Below, in pieces: positions 35,047 through 45,560 of a stretch of 64,000 nt of DNA. Where the stretch lies: assembly GCF_001693275.1 (NCBI RefSeq), contig NZ_CP016477.1, positions 2,852,001 through 2,916,000 on the forward strand, read 5' to 3'. A program made the translations under genes and the position numbers. Below the pieces are notes generated by a model, which saw only the letters and a program-made list of their open reading frames with translations, did no database searches and had not been told where the DNA came from. Numbering within the stretch: position 1 is the stretch's first letter; every line of letters begins with the position of its first letter. This stretch comes from Picosynechococcus sp. PCC 7117. Its GTDB lineage: Bacteria; Cyanobacteriota; Cyanobacteriia; Cyanobacteriales; MRBY01.

Positions 35047-35580
35047 ATGGAAAAATTAACCCTAGCGTGGTCGTTACAAAATCATCTACACCACTACACA
35101 TTCCACCAAGCTGCAACCACAAAAGTTGCCCAAAAATTGCGGATTGGCCGAGACCCAGCCCAGTGTGACATTATCTTTGCTGACCGCAGTGTTTCTTCTC
35201 TCCATGTTGAGCTATTTTTTAGTGCGGCCTTAGATGCTGCGCTCATTCAGAATCTGCGTCCCTCTAATCCTCCGCTCATTGATGGCTTCCAACTGACCCA
35301 AGGAACAGCCAATCTATCCCAGGGCAGCCAAATTCAACTGGGTCGCATTCAATTGCAGGTATCCCAGTTAGTCCTACCAGGCCAAGCTCAGGTGGCAGCC
35401 CCGCCCCAACCCCAACCCCAAGTCCTCAATACGGCCTCGGCCTACGGTTTAAAATGCCCTAATCCGTCCTGTGGCAAGGTTTCTCGATATGATGAGCAGG
35501 TGCTTAAACAGGGATGTCCCTGGTGTGGATTTTCCTTAGCCGCTGCAAATACGGTGATGATGGTGCGGCCACAGTCCTAG
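35047..35580 (+). CDS. FHA-domain protein with C-terminal zinc ribbon
   Basis: A 177-residue protein with an FHA domain (about 25-105). LRIGRDPAQCDIIFADRSVSSLHVELF contains the conserved GR, S and H residues that bind phosphothreonine. A Pro/Gln linker and a CxxxxC...CPWC zinc ribbon follow (KCPNPSC, GCPWCGF). It is the first gene of a co-directional cluster with an FHA-FAD protein, a membrane protein and a Ser/Thr kinase. It is likely to read phosphothreonine marks made by such a kinase. ATG 35047 has GAGG nearby; the frame extends to a TTG at 34987. Confidence 0.85.
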   Translation: MEKLTLAWSLQNHLHHYTFHQAATTKVAQKLRIGRDPAQCDIIFADRSVSSLHVELFFSAALDAALIQNLRPSNPPLIDGFQLTQGTANLSQGSQIQLGRIQLQVSQLVLPGQAQVAAPPQPQPQVLNTASAYGLKCPNPSCGKVSRYDEQVLKQGCPWCGFSLAAANTVMMVRPQS

Positions 35581-35613
35581 GGTTTCTCTTGTTTTTCCTC
35601 AGAATTCATTGAT

Positions 35614-37566
35614 ATGACAACATTGCAGCAGGTCTGGTTAAGCTGGAAAGATCCCCTCACAAGTGACATGCAAACCTTAGCTCTGGGGTTACCCATTGCC
35701 ATTGGTCGTGATGCTAACAGTATGCCGACGGCGATCGCCAATGGACAACCTGTCGCCAAATTAACCCTCAATAGCTCCCAAGTTTCTCGGTACCATGCCC
35801 TCATTTCTCTCCAGGCCGATCAACTGTGGATTGGGGATCAAAATAGTAGCAATGGCGTGTTTGTGAATGGCCAGCGCCAAACCCAAAGGAGCTTGAAATC
35901 TGGGGATGTGGTGCGGATTGGCCCCTATGAAATTTCGATTACCACCACCGCCCCCAACCAACCTGCGACCCAGCGCCGCTCCAGCGATTCTTTCATTCAG
36001 GTGCCAGACCAACAACTGCCGGATCCCCCCAGCAGCAGTTCCCCATTAGAAGCCTTTCCCCCCGCAGAGTTTCAAGCGCAGTATGTCAGCCCCCAACAGT
36101 TATATGCCACCGGATTACCCGTCGAAGAGATAGACTATGTGGCCATTGGGGCCGGGCTTGGCAGTTATATTTGGGTTGATTTTTTACGGGTTTACGGGGT
36201 GCAGGCCCAGCAAGTTCGTGCTTTGGGCCTAGAAGGAAAACCCTATGGCCGCTACCAACGGCTCTGCTTAAACTCGCAAATTCCTGCCCACGAGCGGCTA
36301 CGGTCGAACTCGGATTCTTGTCCGGATAATCTCTGGGGTTGGCCGAGCTATGCGTTACGGGAAGCCTACGGCGATTTTTTGCGGGGACATTTCCAGGCAG
36401 CTCTACGGCATCTCTGGCAGGTCTTCACGGAACCGATTTTGACGGAAACCTATACGCCTCGTTCTGGCAATGTCTTCAAATCTATTGACCGGGAGGCGGC
36501 ACGGATTGGGTGGCACCATATGTATCGCTTTGGGCGGGTGCGGGCAATCCGGAAAACCGATGATGGTCGTTATGCGATCGCCTATTCTGCGGGACGGGGC
36601 CGCCATGCCTTTGTCATTGGCCGTTATGTTCATCTGTGTACCGGATATCCGGTGATCCAATTTTTGCCAGATCTCCAGGACTACCGCGAAAAAACAGGGG
36701 ATTTTAAAACGGTCGTCAATGCCTACGAGGAACATGACCACGTCTATAGCACCCTCGAACGCCAGGGGGGGACAGTCTTGATTCGGGGTCGGGGGATTGT
36801 CGCCTCTAGGGTGATCCAGCGCATCTACGAAGCCCGCCGCCGTAACCCCAACATTTCGATCTTGCACCTAATGCGATCGCCAAAACCCGTGGGAAATAAA
36901 TTTGGCCTGGCCCAGCGACCCGTGAGCAACCATTTTGAACTGCAACCATTTAATTGGCCTAAGGCCTGTTGGGGCGGCACCCTGCGCGAACAATTAGAAA
37001 ACGCTGCCCCCAGGGAACGCACTAACCTCCTGGCCGATTGGGGCGGCACCACCACCGCCGATCGCCATGACTGGCGCGATATTATCCAAACGGGTTTAGA
37101 TAAAGGCTGGTATCGAATTGTTTTTGGGGATGTCGTAGCCGTCGAACCCGATGCCCAAGGACGTCCGGTGACGCGGATTCGCGAAAAAGGCATCACAGGG
37201 GAACTCACCCTCACCGCCAACTACATCATTGACGCCACGGGTCTCGATGGTAAAGTCAAATCCACCCCCCTGCTCAATGACCTCGTGACCCATTACCAAC
37301 TGACCCTGAATGCCCTTGGCCGCTTCCAGGTGAACAATGATTTTGAAATGCCGGAAATGCGTAACCGCTCAGGACGAATGTACGCCGCCGGCGCCATTAC
37401 CTTTGGTGGCCCCCATGCCGCCGTCGATAGCTTTTTGGGGTTGCAATACTGTGCCCTAAAATCAGTAGAAGCCTTGGCTCAGGAAAATGCTTCCCAGGTG
37501 CGCCCTTTGCATCCCTTGGCTTCCCTATCCCAATGGTTTAAATGGATTAACAATCAAGCCCCATGA
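35614..37566 (+). CDS. FHA domain fused to an FAD-dependent oxidoreductase
   Basis: A 650-residue fusion. Residues about 1-115 form an FHA domain (LPIAIGRDANSMPT, SSQVSRYHALISLQ, NSSNGVFVNG). A Ser/Pro-rich linker follows. From about 170 comes a flavin monooxygenase-like domain with YVAIGAGLGSYIW (FAD-binding GxGxxG), a second Rossmann fold VLIRGRGIVASRVIQRI, and a YIIDATGLDG segment with a final GPHAAVDSFLG motif. The substrate is unknown; lysine/ornithine-hydroxylase and thioredoxin-reductase-like folds are both possible. The FHA part suggests control by phosphothreonine. The stop overlaps the next start by ATGA, so they are translationally coupled. Confidence 0.8.
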   Translation: MTTLQQVWLSWKDPLTSDMQTLALGLPIAIGRDANSMPTAIANGQPVAKLTLNSSQVSRYHALISLQADQLWIGDQNSSNGVFVNGQRQTQRSLKSGDVVRIGPYEISITTTAPNQPATQRRSSDSFIQVPDQQLPDPPSSSSPLEAFPPAEFQAQYVSPQQLYATGLPVEEIDYVAIGAGLGSYIWVDFLRVYGVQAQQVRALGLEGKPYGRYQRLCLNSQIPAHERLRSNSDSCPDNLWGWPSYALREAYGDFLRGHFQAALRHLWQVFTEPILTETYTPRSGNVFKSIDREAARIGWHHMYRFGRVRAIRKTDDGRYAIAYSAGRGRHAFVIGRYVHLCTGYPVIQFLPDLQDYREKTGDFKTVVNAYEEHDHVYSTLERQGGTVLIRGRGIVASRVIQRIYEARRRNPNISILHLMRSPKPVGNKFGLAQRPVSNHFELQPFNWPKACWGGTLREQLENAAPRERTNLLADWGGTTTADRHDWRDIIQTGLDKGWYRIVFGDVVAVEPDAQGRPVTRIREKGITGELTLTANYIIDATGLDGKVKSTPLLNDLVTHYQLTLNALGRFQVNNDFEMPEMRNRSGRMYAAGAITFGGPHAAVDSFLGLQYCALKSVEALAQENASQVRPLHPLASLSQWFKWINNQAP

Positions 37567-38003
37567 CCCCAACACTCCTTGGCCGCTGGCAAACTCGACT
37601 TCTTTTGATGGGTACGGTCGGTGCCCTCCTCACAGTCTGCTTTGCAGAGGGACTCTGGGGTAATCCCGTTGGTGCTGTCTATTGGGCGGTTTGGGGTTAC
37701 ATCACCGTTTTTGGCCTTGGCTGGGACTGTCTTTACATCTATTTACAAAATTACCGTTGGGATCAAGATTGGCCGGCGATTCTACAATGGCTGGCGGCCC
37801 TCTGGGAAGGGATATTCTTTTTGCTTTTGTGGGCTGGCTTACCGAATTTTGCGGGCGTCGCCTTACCCCTAACGGCAGATCTGTCTTTAACCTGGTTTGT
37901 GATTCACTACGGCTCGGTTTGGCTGGGGATCTTTGTGGTGTCCCAGAGTTTGATGCGTATCTTATTTCCCCTGTGGCGTTTCCATGGTGGACGTTGGTTT
38001 TAG
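37563..38003 (+). CDS. Four-helix membrane protein of the FHA cluster
   Basis: A 146-residue membrane protein with four predicted helices (about 12-30, 36-58, 72-95 and 112-132), rich in Trp and Gly. It starts by ATGA overlap with the FHA-FAD gene. This implies production in fixed ratio with that enzyme, and perhaps membrane recruitment of it. I do not recognise a family. The next gene, a Ser/Thr kinase, follows after 172 bases. Confidence 0.75.
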   Translation: MTPTLLGRWQTRLLLMGTVGALLTVCFAEGLWGNPVGAVYWAVWGYITVFGLGWDCLYIYLQNYRWDQDWPAILQWLAALWEGIFFLLLWAGLPNFAGVALPLTADLSLTWFVIHYGSVWLGIFVVSQSLMRILFPLWRFHGGRWF

Positions 38004-38175
38004 AAACGAAATTTTCCCAGAGGCGGCCTTGATATTTGACGGTAAGTAGAGGGCGATCGCCTTTTTGAAGTGGGAATTTCTCACCTCTAACCAGACTTTT
38101 GAGATTCTCCGTTTATGATGAAAGCATCAAAGGCCCCAAGTACTCCTTTGACATCGCGAAATATAACCTGAAGCC

Positions 38176-39792
38176 ATGACGAAACAGACAATCGGTTCTG
38201 GTCGATATCAAATTCTCCGTGAGTTGGGTAGTGGAGGATTTGGCGTCACATACCTCGTAAAAGACAGCTACATGCCCTCCCAGCCCATCCGGGTCGCAAA
38301 ACAGCTTCGGCCCATTGAGGATCAATCCGAAATCTATCGTCTGGTGCAGGAACGTTTCCAACGGGAAGCCGTATTACTAGAAGAACTCGGCAGCAATCCC
38401 CAAATTCCGAGCCTCTATGCCTATTTTGAGGAAGATGGCAAATTCTACCTCGTCCAGGAGTACATCGAAGGTCAAACCCTAGAAGCACTTTTAAAAAATG
38501 AAGGGCCCCAGTCCGCCGCCACCGTCCGGCAAATCTTAGTGGACACCCTCGATATTTTGGAATTTATCGAAACCAAACAAATTATCCACCGGGACATCAA
38601 GCCAGAAAATATCATTCTGCGCGCAGCGGACAAAAAACCTGTGCTGATTGACTTTGGTGCAGTCCGAGAAATTATGGGCACCCAAATGATGATCAGTGGT
38701 GCCACCCCAAAAAGCTCCATCGTGATCGGTACCCCTGGATTTATGCCCCCGGAACAGGCATCCGGTCGGCCCGTTTTTTCGAGTGACTTGTATGCCCTCG
38801 CTCTGACGATGGTTTATCTCCTCACCGGAATGATGCCCCAAGATTTTCAACATGACCCCATCACCGGCGAATTAACCTGGCCCAGTCAAAATATCGCGGA
38901 TCAACACCTGGTGGCGGTGCTCAATTTTGCCATTAAGCCCAATCCGAAAGAACGGTTTATGACGGCTAAGGCAATGCGGGCGGCCCTTACAGCGGCGATG
39001 CCCAACAATCAAGCCACGGAGGTCATGCCAGAAATTTTACCGACCATCGTTGCCTCTACCATTGCCACAGCACCAGTTGGCACGGGTTCCAATGCTAATG
39101 CTGCGGCTGGTACGCCGGTCACACCGCCAACCGAGATTACCGGGGGAGACCAAGCCCCACCGACCTATCACGTGGCCGAAGAGCTTTCTTTTTCGGCGGC
39201 AGATCTACAACAGAACAGTTCCAAAAAACGCGGCGCTCCCTGGGGATTACTCCTGGGTTTAGGGCTACTGGGACTGGGTGGCTACCAACTTTATCAAGTG
39301 GTGCAACAACGTCAAATTGCCGGGGAAGTCCAACCAGGGGTAACGCCCAGTAATCCAAATCCGGGGACAACGCCACCGGGAAATGGAGAAAACCCAAATC
39401 CTAACCCCACTAATCCGACCACGCCAGCAACCCCGACAACTCCCACACCAACAACACCCGATCCGGTTATTACCGCCCCGACTGATGGCGTCTTTTTTGG
39501 GGCGATCGCCTTTTCGGAGGCCACCGGGGAATATGGCTATGTGATTGATGTGCCGACCCAAGCAGAGGCCGAGCAAGCCGCTGTGGAAGATTGTGAATTT
39601 TTTGCTGCGTCTGGTGATTGCCAAGCCTTAGTCTGGTTCCGCAATGCCTGTGGGGCGATCGCCATGGGGCCAGAGGCCTATGGCAGCGGCTGGGGGGCTG
39701 ATATTGAGAGCGCCGAGGCAGCAGCCCTCGATGTGTGTAGTGATTTTGGCTCCGGCTGTGAGGTGGTCGATTCCATTTGTACGAGCCAATAA
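38176..39792 (+). CDS. Transmembrane Ser/Thr protein kinase with DUF4189 domain
   Basis: A 538-residue Hanks-type kinase. The kinase domain (about 8-275) has LGSGGFGVTY, the Lys in VAKQL, IIHRDIKPEN (catalytic Asp140), IDFGAV (a DFG motif) and GTPGFMPPEQ. A single membrane helix (about 355-375, WGLLLGLGLLGLGGYQLY) and a long Pro/Thr-rich linker (about 385-435) follow. The C-terminal DUF4189 domain (about 440-535) has paired Cys (ACGAIA, DFGSGC, SICTSQ). The extracytoplasmic domain may sense a ligand. It is encoded just after two FHA proteins, which are natural readers of its products. Confidence 0.9.
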   Translation: MTKQTIGSGRYQILRELGSGGFGVTYLVKDSYMPSQPIRVAKQLRPIEDQSEIYRLVQERFQREAVLLEELGSNPQIPSLYAYFEEDGKFYLVQEYIEGQTLEALLKNEGPQSAATVRQILVDTLDILEFIETKQIIHRDIKPENIILRAADKKPVLIDFGAVREIMGTQMMISGATPKSSIVIGTPGFMPPEQASGRPVFSSDLYALALTMVYLLTGMMPQDFQHDPITGELTWPSQNIADQHLVAVLNFAIKPNPKERFMTAKAMRAALTAAMPNNQATEVMPEILPTIVASTIATAPVGTGSNANAAAGTPVTPPTEITGGDQAPPTYHVAEELSFSAADLQQNSSKKRGAPWGLLLGLGLLGLGGYQLYQVVQQRQIAGEVQPGVTPSNPNPGTTPPGNGENPNPNPTNPTTPATPTTPTPTTPDPVITAPTDGVFFGAIAFSEATGEYGYVIDVPTQAEAEQAAVEDCEFFAASGDCQALVWFRNACGAIAMGPEAYGSGWGADIESAEAAALDVCSDFGSGCEVVDSICTSQ

Positions 39793-39861
39793 CCATTGTG
39801 GGCCTGGCTTCCCAAGGGGTAGAGTAATAATCAGTTTGAATTTTCTTGGGTTTTTTCTACC

Positions 39862-41793
39862 ATGGCCACTCCGCAAACCGCCCCCTACGGCACTTGGCGA
39901 TCGCCGATTACCTCTGACCTGATTGTTTCGAGCAGCATTGGTTTGGGGGCAGTGGCCTGGGCTGGCACAGATCTTTACTGGCTTGAGGGCAGACCCCAGG
40001 AAAAAGGGCGCAATGCCCTGGTAAAACGCAATAGCGACGGAACGACAGTTGATATTACGCCGCTGGGTTTTAATGTGCGTAGCCGTGTCCATGAGTATGG
40101 TGGTGGTGCTTTTCTAATTACGGAAACTGGCACCGTTTATTTTTCCAACGATGGCGATCGCCGCGTTTATGTCCAAAAGTCAAACCAGGAACCCCAGGCC
40201 CTCACCCCAGAAAATCAACGCCGCTATGCTGATTTCATTCTTGATGCAGCCCGCAACCGTTTAATTTGTGTTAGCGAAGACCACAGCGTCCCAGGCCACG
40301 AACCCAAAAACGATTTGGTGGCGATCACCCTCGATTCCGGCGACCTTCAAGTCCTTGTTGAAGGCAATGATTTCTACACTTCGCCCCGTCTTTCCCCCGA
40401 TGGCACAACCCTCGCCTGGGTCAGTTGGGATCACCCCGATATGCCCTGGGACAACAGCCAACTTTGGATCGCGGCGCTTCAAGGGGATGGCACCCTAGGA
40501 GAAAAAACGCTCGTAGCTGGGGGCAATGGTGAATCCGTCGTTGAACCCCGTTGGTCGCCCGGTGGTGTGTTGTATTTCAGTGGCGATCGCAGCGGCTATT
40601 GGAACCTCTATCGCTACGTTGAGGGAACTGTCCAAGCGGTCTATCCTGCCGAAGCGGAATTTGGCTATCCCCACTGGGTATTTGGGGAATCGATCCTCGG
40701 CTTTGTCGATGAAACAACTCTGGTGTGCACTTACAACGACCACGGCACTTGGAAGCTGGCGACCCTCAACCCCGACCGCCGTGCCCTTACGCCGATCCCC
40801 GTCCCCTACAGCAGCATTAGTGACCTCCAGGTGCAGGGGGAAATGATTGCCTTTATCGGCGGTGCCGCCACCCAACCCACCGCCATTTTTACCCTGGATC
40901 TGTTTACGGGGGAAACGGTGCGGGTCAAGGAAGCCAGCACGTTACAGATTGATCCCAGTTATCTGGCCCAACCCCAGGCGATCGCCTTTCCCACAGAAAA
41001 TGGCCTCACCGCCCACGCCTGGTATTACCCCCCAACAAACCAAGATTTCCAAGCTCCCACCGACACAGCACCACCTCTATTGGTGAAAAGTCACGGTGGC
41101 CCCACGGCGATGGCTGCAGCGAGCTTAAATCTGCGGATTCAATATTGGACGAGTCGGGGTTTTGCCTTTGTGGATGTGAACTACGGCGGCAGCACGGGCT
41201 ATGGTCGGGAATATCACCAACGCCTTGATGGGAATTGGGGCATTGTCGATGTGCAGGATTGCGTCAACGTGGCGAAGTATCTTGTGGAAAAGGGGTTAGC
41301 CGACGGGGAGAAACTGGCGATCGCCGGGGGCAGTGCCGGGGGATACACAACCTTAGCCGCGCTCACGTTCCATGATGTCTTTAAGGCCGGGGCCAGCTAT
41401 TATGGCATTTCTGACCTGGAGGTACTCGCCACCGATACCCACAAATTTGAGGCCCGCTACCTCGACCGCCTCATCGGTAAATATCCCGCAGAAAAGGAAA
41501 AATACGTCGGGCGATCGCCGATCCATTTCACCGAAAAACTCGCCTGTCCCGTGATTTTCTTCCAGGGCTTAGAGGATAAAGTCGTCCCCCCCAACCAAGC
41601 GGAAATGATGGTAGAAGCGATTAAAACCAAAGGTTTACCCGTTGCTTATGTTCCCTTTGAAGGAGAGCAGCACGGTTTCCGTCAGGCCGAAAATATCAAA
41701 AAAGCCCTCGACAGCGAATTTTATTTCTACAGTCAAATCTTTGGCTTTACTCCGGCCGATGTCCTCGACCCTGTGGAAATTATCAATCTCTAA
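39862..41793 (+). CDS. S9-family prolyl oligopeptidase / acylaminoacyl peptidase
   Basis: A 643-residue cytoplasmic serine peptidase. An N-terminal beta-propeller (about 40-380, with SPDGTTLAW and WSPGGVLYF blades) gates a C-terminal alpha/beta hydrolase. The nucleophile is Ser491 in GGSAGGY, with the acid in LEDKVVPP and His in EQHGFRQ. It probably trims peptides from turnover. The gene converges with the GST-like gene, overlapping by four bases. No signal peptide is present. Confidence 0.93.
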   Translation: MATPQTAPYGTWRSPITSDLIVSSSIGLGAVAWAGTDLYWLEGRPQEKGRNALVKRNSDGTTVDITPLGFNVRSRVHEYGGGAFLITETGTVYFSNDGDRRVYVQKSNQEPQALTPENQRRYADFILDAARNRLICVSEDHSVPGHEPKNDLVAITLDSGDLQVLVEGNDFYTSPRLSPDGTTLAWVSWDHPDMPWDNSQLWIAALQGDGTLGEKTLVAGGNGESVVEPRWSPGGVLYFSGDRSGYWNLYRYVEGTVQAVYPAEAEFGYPHWVFGESILGFVDETTLVCTYNDHGTWKLATLNPDRRALTPIPVPYSSISDLQVQGEMIAFIGGAATQPTAIFTLDLFTGETVRVKEASTLQIDPSYLAQPQAIAFPTENGLTAHAWYYPPTNQDFQAPTDTAPPLLVKSHGGPTAMAAASLNLRIQYWTSRGFAFVDVNYGGSTGYGREYHQRLDGNWGIVDVQDCVNVAKYLVEKGLADGEKLAIAGGSAGGYTTLAALTFHDVFKAGASYYGISDLEVLATDTHKFEARYLDRLIGKYPAEKEKYVGRSPIHFTEKLACPVIFFQGLEDKVVPPNQAEMMVEAIKTKGLPVAYVPFEGEQHGFRQAENIKKALDSEFYFYSQIFGFTPADVLDPVEIINL

Positions 41794-42989
41794 CGAAAAT
41801 TGGCCGGATCTTGGTCGCGGCGGTGGCGCACGGGGATCGGTTCCCCCTGTCTTTCCCCAGCCAGTTTCGCGGTGTTTTCCAAAGCTGTTCGTAAATGTTT
41901 TGCCGCATAGATCGACATATCTCGCGGTACATTCAGGCGATCGCGCAGATACCGCAAGGCTTTGTCGGCATCCTTAGGTGGCTCACAAACTTCTCCGGTG
42001 ATCATGGCGGTTAGGGCACAACGCAACGCTTGGTCAAAAAATTGATCATTGGCGGGATTAACCTTAACAATATTGCGGCGATGTTTAATCACCCGGTACA
42101 GGGCTTCCTGTTTGGCGTTGGCTGGCTCAGGGTAAGCGACATCCGGCAGCCCAAACCAATCCCCTTCATCAACTTTGAGCTGATTCTCTAAAGCTTGGGG
42201 TTCGCCGTTGGCATAGCAGCCGCCCATTTGTGGAGGAAGGTCATGGACATGGGTATGGAAATCACTCTGGGTACCCCGGTAAGTTAGGCGAGTTTCCATG
42301 GCATCAAACCAGGCGGCAAATCCAGGATTTTCCTCCCGCAGGGAATAGCCTTTGTAGTAGTAGAGGCTGGCATTCATCCGCTCTACATAGGGCGTGAAAA
42401 TCACATCAACCACGCTAAATTCTTGGAGGAAGTAAGGGCCTGGGGTGGCGGCTAAGGCTTCTTCTACCTGTTGCACCACCTGGATAAACTTGCGGCGACC
42501 TTCTTTATCTTGTCCGGGAAATAGCGGTGGTCGACAGAGCCAATTGCACCAGGCGCGGAATAGTAATCTTTCGAGGCGACGCAGGGGCAAAACTCTGGGA
42601 TCCGTCAGACTAGAAGTGAGCGGCCCAAATGCCTGTTCTAAGGCGAGTAAAATATCGTCGCTCTCGGTGATCATTCGTCTATCGAGTTCCAGGGCTGGCA
42701 GCATGCCAGAGGGGACTTTTTGCTTGTACCAGGCTTCTTTTTCGCCGTAGCAAAACATGGTTACTTTCTTGATGCGGTAGGGGATGCGCATTTCTTCGAG
42801 CCAGAGCCAGACCTTTTGGCAGTAGGGACACCAGGCATGGTTATCCCGGTAGAGAGTGACCCGAATATCGCTTTCTGACTGACCAAAGAGCCGTAAACAG
42901 GATTGGGCGTTGGTCGGGCCGTTTTCGTAGTCAAGCTGAAAATCGGTGAGGGCTTCGAGTTCTGGCCAACTGAGGGGGGCAAAGGTCAT
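41790..42989 (-). CDS. Glutathione S-transferase-like protein
   Basis: A 399-residue protein of which the first third is a thioredoxin-fold GST N-domain with [14 protein letters not shown] and the cis-Pro region [13 protein letters not shown] helical GST C-domain follows, and about 120 further C-terminal residues are unique to this cyanobacterial group. The CPYC pair would allow glutaredoxin-like chemistry. The long tail and single Cys pair differ from ordinary GSTs; substrate is unknown. ATG 42989 (MTFAPL) is the best start; the frame extends upstream. The 3' end overlaps the S9 gene. Confidence 0.85.
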   Translation of the reverse strand: MTFAPLSWPELEALTDFQLDYENGPTNAQSCLRLFGQSESDIRVTLYRDNHAWCPYCQKVWLWLEEMRIPYRIKKVTMFCYGEKEAWYKQKVPSGMLPALELDRRMITESDDILLALEQAFGPLTSSLTDPRVLPLRRLERLLFRAWCNWLCRPPLFPGQDKEGRRKFIQVVQQVEEALAATPGPYFLQEFSVVDVIFTPYVERMNASLYYYKGYSLREENPGFAAWFDAMETRLTYRGTQSDFHTHVHDLPPQMGGCYANGEPQALENQLKVDEGDWFGLPDVAYPEPANAKQEALYRVIKHRRNIVKVNPANDQFFDQALRCALTAMITGEVCEPPKDADKALRYLRDRLNVPRDMSIYAAKHLRTALENTAKLAGERQGEPIPVRHRRDQDPANFR

Positions 42990-43116
42990 CGCTTTTGGGG
43001 AAATACGCAACAGTTGATTATTATGACGAAATTTTGTGGCTGGGGGCGATATCTGGTCAGAAAAACCCCCCAAATTTAAAACTTGAGGGCAGCACTGTGA
43101 TCAATAATTCAAAGAA

Positions 43117-44214
43117 TTAACTGTTCGTGGCAGTTTCTGGGGCGATCGCCTTTTCGGCGTTGGTATTTAAGCCTTGGACATAGGTCACATTGGTCGGGTA
43201 AGCGAATTCAATGTTCCGCTGACTGAACGCCTCAAAGATGGCTAGATTGATTTTTTGTTGGGTATCCATGTAGAGGGCGTAGTCACCACTTTCAACGTAG
43301 TAGACAATTTCGTAGTTCAAACTAAAATCGCCATAGTTGGCAAAGTGAGCCCGGTCGAAACTAACCTGTTCTTGGGCGCTAATGATGTCCTGGATGAGGG
43401 CCGGAATAATTTCTAATTTTTCTTTAGGCGTTTCGTAAAGCACACCGAGGCTAAAGACAATCCGTCGCCGCTTCATGTGCTTAAAGTTGCGGATGCGGGA
43501 GCCCGTGAGGTCGGTGTTGGCCATGACGATTTCTTCGCCGCTGAGACTCTTGAGCCTCGTGGTTTTAATGCCGATATATTCCACGGTACCGATGAAATCG
43601 CCCACGATAATAAAGTCTCCCAGGGCAAAGGGACGGTCGAGGACAATGGAAAAGTAACTGAATAAATCCGTTAAAATCCCCTGGGCCGCAAAGGCGATCG
43701 CCAAACCCCCAATCCCCAGACTGGCGACCACGGCAGAGATATCAAAGCCGAGGTTATCCAGGAGGAAGACCGCACCGATAGCCCAGAGTATGGCCCGCAA
43801 AATGGGCATCAGCGCACTAAAACTTTGTTCTAGCTCAATGTCGCCTTTACGCAGGAGGTAAGAGCGAATCGCATATTCTGCCAATTGGGAAATGAGCTGA
43901 ATACCGATCACCGTCGTGGCAATAACCGTTAAAGCCCGCACCGCTTGGTTCAAAATGGGGTGCAAGTTGAGATTCCCAATCGCCAAAAAAACGTTCCCCA
44001 CATAGAGGAGACGCACTAGGGATTGACTGAGAATTTTTGTGATGCGCGGATCGAGGGTCGTTTGGGTCTTTTTGGCCCAGCGCCGCAGTGAACTGAGAAT
44101 GAGCGCCCTGAATCCATTGATCAGGAGAAAGCCCACCACCAGCACGGCGATCGCCATGGCATAGGCGGCGAGGGTATTCCCCAAAATACTTCGGGTAAGA
44201 AAATCTAAATTCAT
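43117..44214 (-). CDS. Mechanosensitive channel, MscS family
   Basis: A 365-residue MscS-type channel opened by membrane tension to release solutes. Four N-terminal helices, then the pore helix region with IGGLAIAFAAQGILTDLFS, the beta domain DFIIVGDFIGTVEYIGIKTTRL, and the cytoplasmic ARNFKHMKRRR-like segment. It is longer than E. coli MscS (286) by an added pair of N-terminal helices. MNLDFL at 44214 is chosen as start; an upstream frame of 35 codons lacks a ribosome site. A gap of about 240 bases separates it from the next, divergent gene. Confidence 0.93.
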   Translation of the reverse strand: MNLDFLTRSILGNTLAAYAMAIAVLVVGFLLINGFRALILSSLRRWAKKTQTTLDPRITKILSQSLVRLLYVGNVFLAIGNLNLHPILNQAVRALTVIATTVIGIQLISQLAEYAIRSYLLRKGDIELEQSFSALMPILRAILWAIGAVFLLDNLGFDISAVVASLGIGGLAIAFAAQGILTDLFSYFSIVLDRPFALGDFIIVGDFIGTVEYIGIKTTRLKSLSGEEIVMANTDLTGSRIRNFKHMKRRRIVFSLGVLYETPKEKLEIIPALIQDIISAQEQVSFDRAHFANYGDFSLNYEIVYYVESGDYALYMDTQQKINLAIFEAFSQRNIEFAYPTNVTYVQGLNTNAEKAIAPETATNS

Positions 44215-44454
44215 AAAAAAAGATGCTTGAAGCTGCGTAAAAATTAAAAAAAGAATGAACATTTTGCAGTAAATGCCCGTCCAACTTAACAAAAATACAT
44301 GGAATCCGCTTCTAATCAATGGCGTAAAAGCAATCTTTCCTGGGGTAGATTTTTTGATTCTTGAATTTCCGAAAATGGCGATCGCCAGCCTCCCGGCGCG
44401 GATCAGTTAGGATAATTTGAGCCCTTTTTGCCGCAGTTCACGCAAACTCAACCC

Positions 44455-45444
44455 ATGAATATCTTGCTCCTTGCCCTGGGGATTAGTGCCACAATTTTGG
44501 CGATCGCCCTCATTAGCTATCTGCTGACAGCCCGCCGTTACAAATCTGCCGACACCGTCGCCGACTCCTACGACGAATGGACCGAGGACGGCATCCTTGA
44601 ATATTACTGGGGCGAACACATTCACCTCGGTCACTACGGCAACCCCCCGAGGGCGAAAAATTTCCTCAAAGCCAAGGCTGATTTTGTCCATGAGATGGTG
44701 CGCTGGGGCGGTTTGGATCAATTACCTCCTGGAACCAAAGTGCTGGATGTGGGCTGTGGCATCGGTGGCAGTAGCCGCATCCTCGCGCGAGACTATGGCT
44801 TTGACGTAACTGGGATCACCATCAGTCCCAAGCAAGTGGAGCGGGCAACTCAACTCACCCCCCCAGGAATCAGCGCCAAATTTGCCGTTGATGATGCGAT
44901 GAATTTATCCTTCGCCGATGGCAGTTTCGATGTAGTTTGGTCCGTAGAAGCTGGCCCCCACATGCCCGATAAGGCGATTTTTGCCCAGGAACTGCTCCGG
45001 GTACTGAAGCCAGGCGGAAAATTAGTTGTCGCCGACTGGAACCAACGGGACGATCGCCAAATTCCCCTCAACTGGTGGGAAAAACCCGTGATGACCCAAC
45101 TCCTTGACCAATGGGCGCACCCGAAATTTTCGAGCATCGAAGGCTTTTCGGAACTGCTAGAGGAGACAGGTCTTGTTCAAGATCACGTGATTAACGCTGA
45201 TTGGAGCCGAGAAACGCTTCCTTCCTGGTTACACACAATTTGGGTCGGCGCAATTCGGCCCTGGGGTTGGCTGCAATACGGTCTACCCGGTTTTATCAAG
45301 TCAGTACGGGAAATTCCGACCATTCTGCTGATGCGCCTAGCCTTTGGTACGGGCCTGTGTCGGTTTGGGATGTTCCAGGCGGTGCGGGGCGAGGGCAACC
45401 CAGTGGCTGAAAATCGGACAACCCAGCAGGCCATTTCCCGTTAG
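44455..45444 (+). CDS. MPBQ/MSBQ methyltransferase (tocopherol and plastoquinone synthesis)
   Basis: SAM-dependent methyltransferase that methylates 2-methyl-6-phytyl- or solanyl-benzoquinol (Synechocystis sll0418 type). The 329-residue protein has one N-terminal membrane helix (about 3-21) and motif I VLDVGCGIGGSSRIL. GITISPKQVERA is the post-I region. YWGEHIHLGHYG upstream and VADWNQRDD also match this family. It serves the same pathway as HppD at 17.8-18.8 kb. ATG 44455 follows an in-frame TTG 27 bases earlier. A TTGACA promoter for tRNA-Glu lies past its stop. Confidence 0.92.
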   Translation: MNILLLALGISATILAIALISYLLTARRYKSADTVADSYDEWTEDGILEYYWGEHIHLGHYGNPPRAKNFLKAKADFVHEMVRWGGLDQLPPGTKVLDVGCGIGGSSRILARDYGFDVTGITISPKQVERATQLTPPGISAKFAVDDAMNLSFADGSFDVVWSVEAGPHMPDKAIFAQELLRVLKPGGKLVVADWNQRDDRQIPLNWWEKPVMTQLLDQWAHPKFSSIEGFSELLEETGLVQDHVINADWSRETLPSWLHTIWVGAIRPWGWLQYGLPGFIKSVREIPTILLMRLAFGTGLCRFGMFQAVRGEGNPVAENRTTQQAISR

Positions 45445-45476
45445 ATGAATCCCGCCAAAAAGTTTGGGCAAAAGGG

Positions 45477-45505
45477 TTGACATCTCAAAATTCTTCAGTT
45501 AGATT
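45477..45505 (+). promoter_or_regulatory. Promoter of tRNA-Glu
   Basis: TTGACA at 45477-45482 and TAGATT at 45500-45505 with 17 bases between, about 56 bases before the tRNA. Confidence 0.5.
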
Positions 45506-45560
45506 GTATAACTGTGAGTCGCAAGCGAAACAAACAAAAGCGCTTCTGCTCAGTCCGCAA

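Noticed and set aside
39301-39470. Repeats in the kinase gene
   Set aside because: They encode the Pro/Thr-rich linker and are low-complexity coding sequence, not a separate element.
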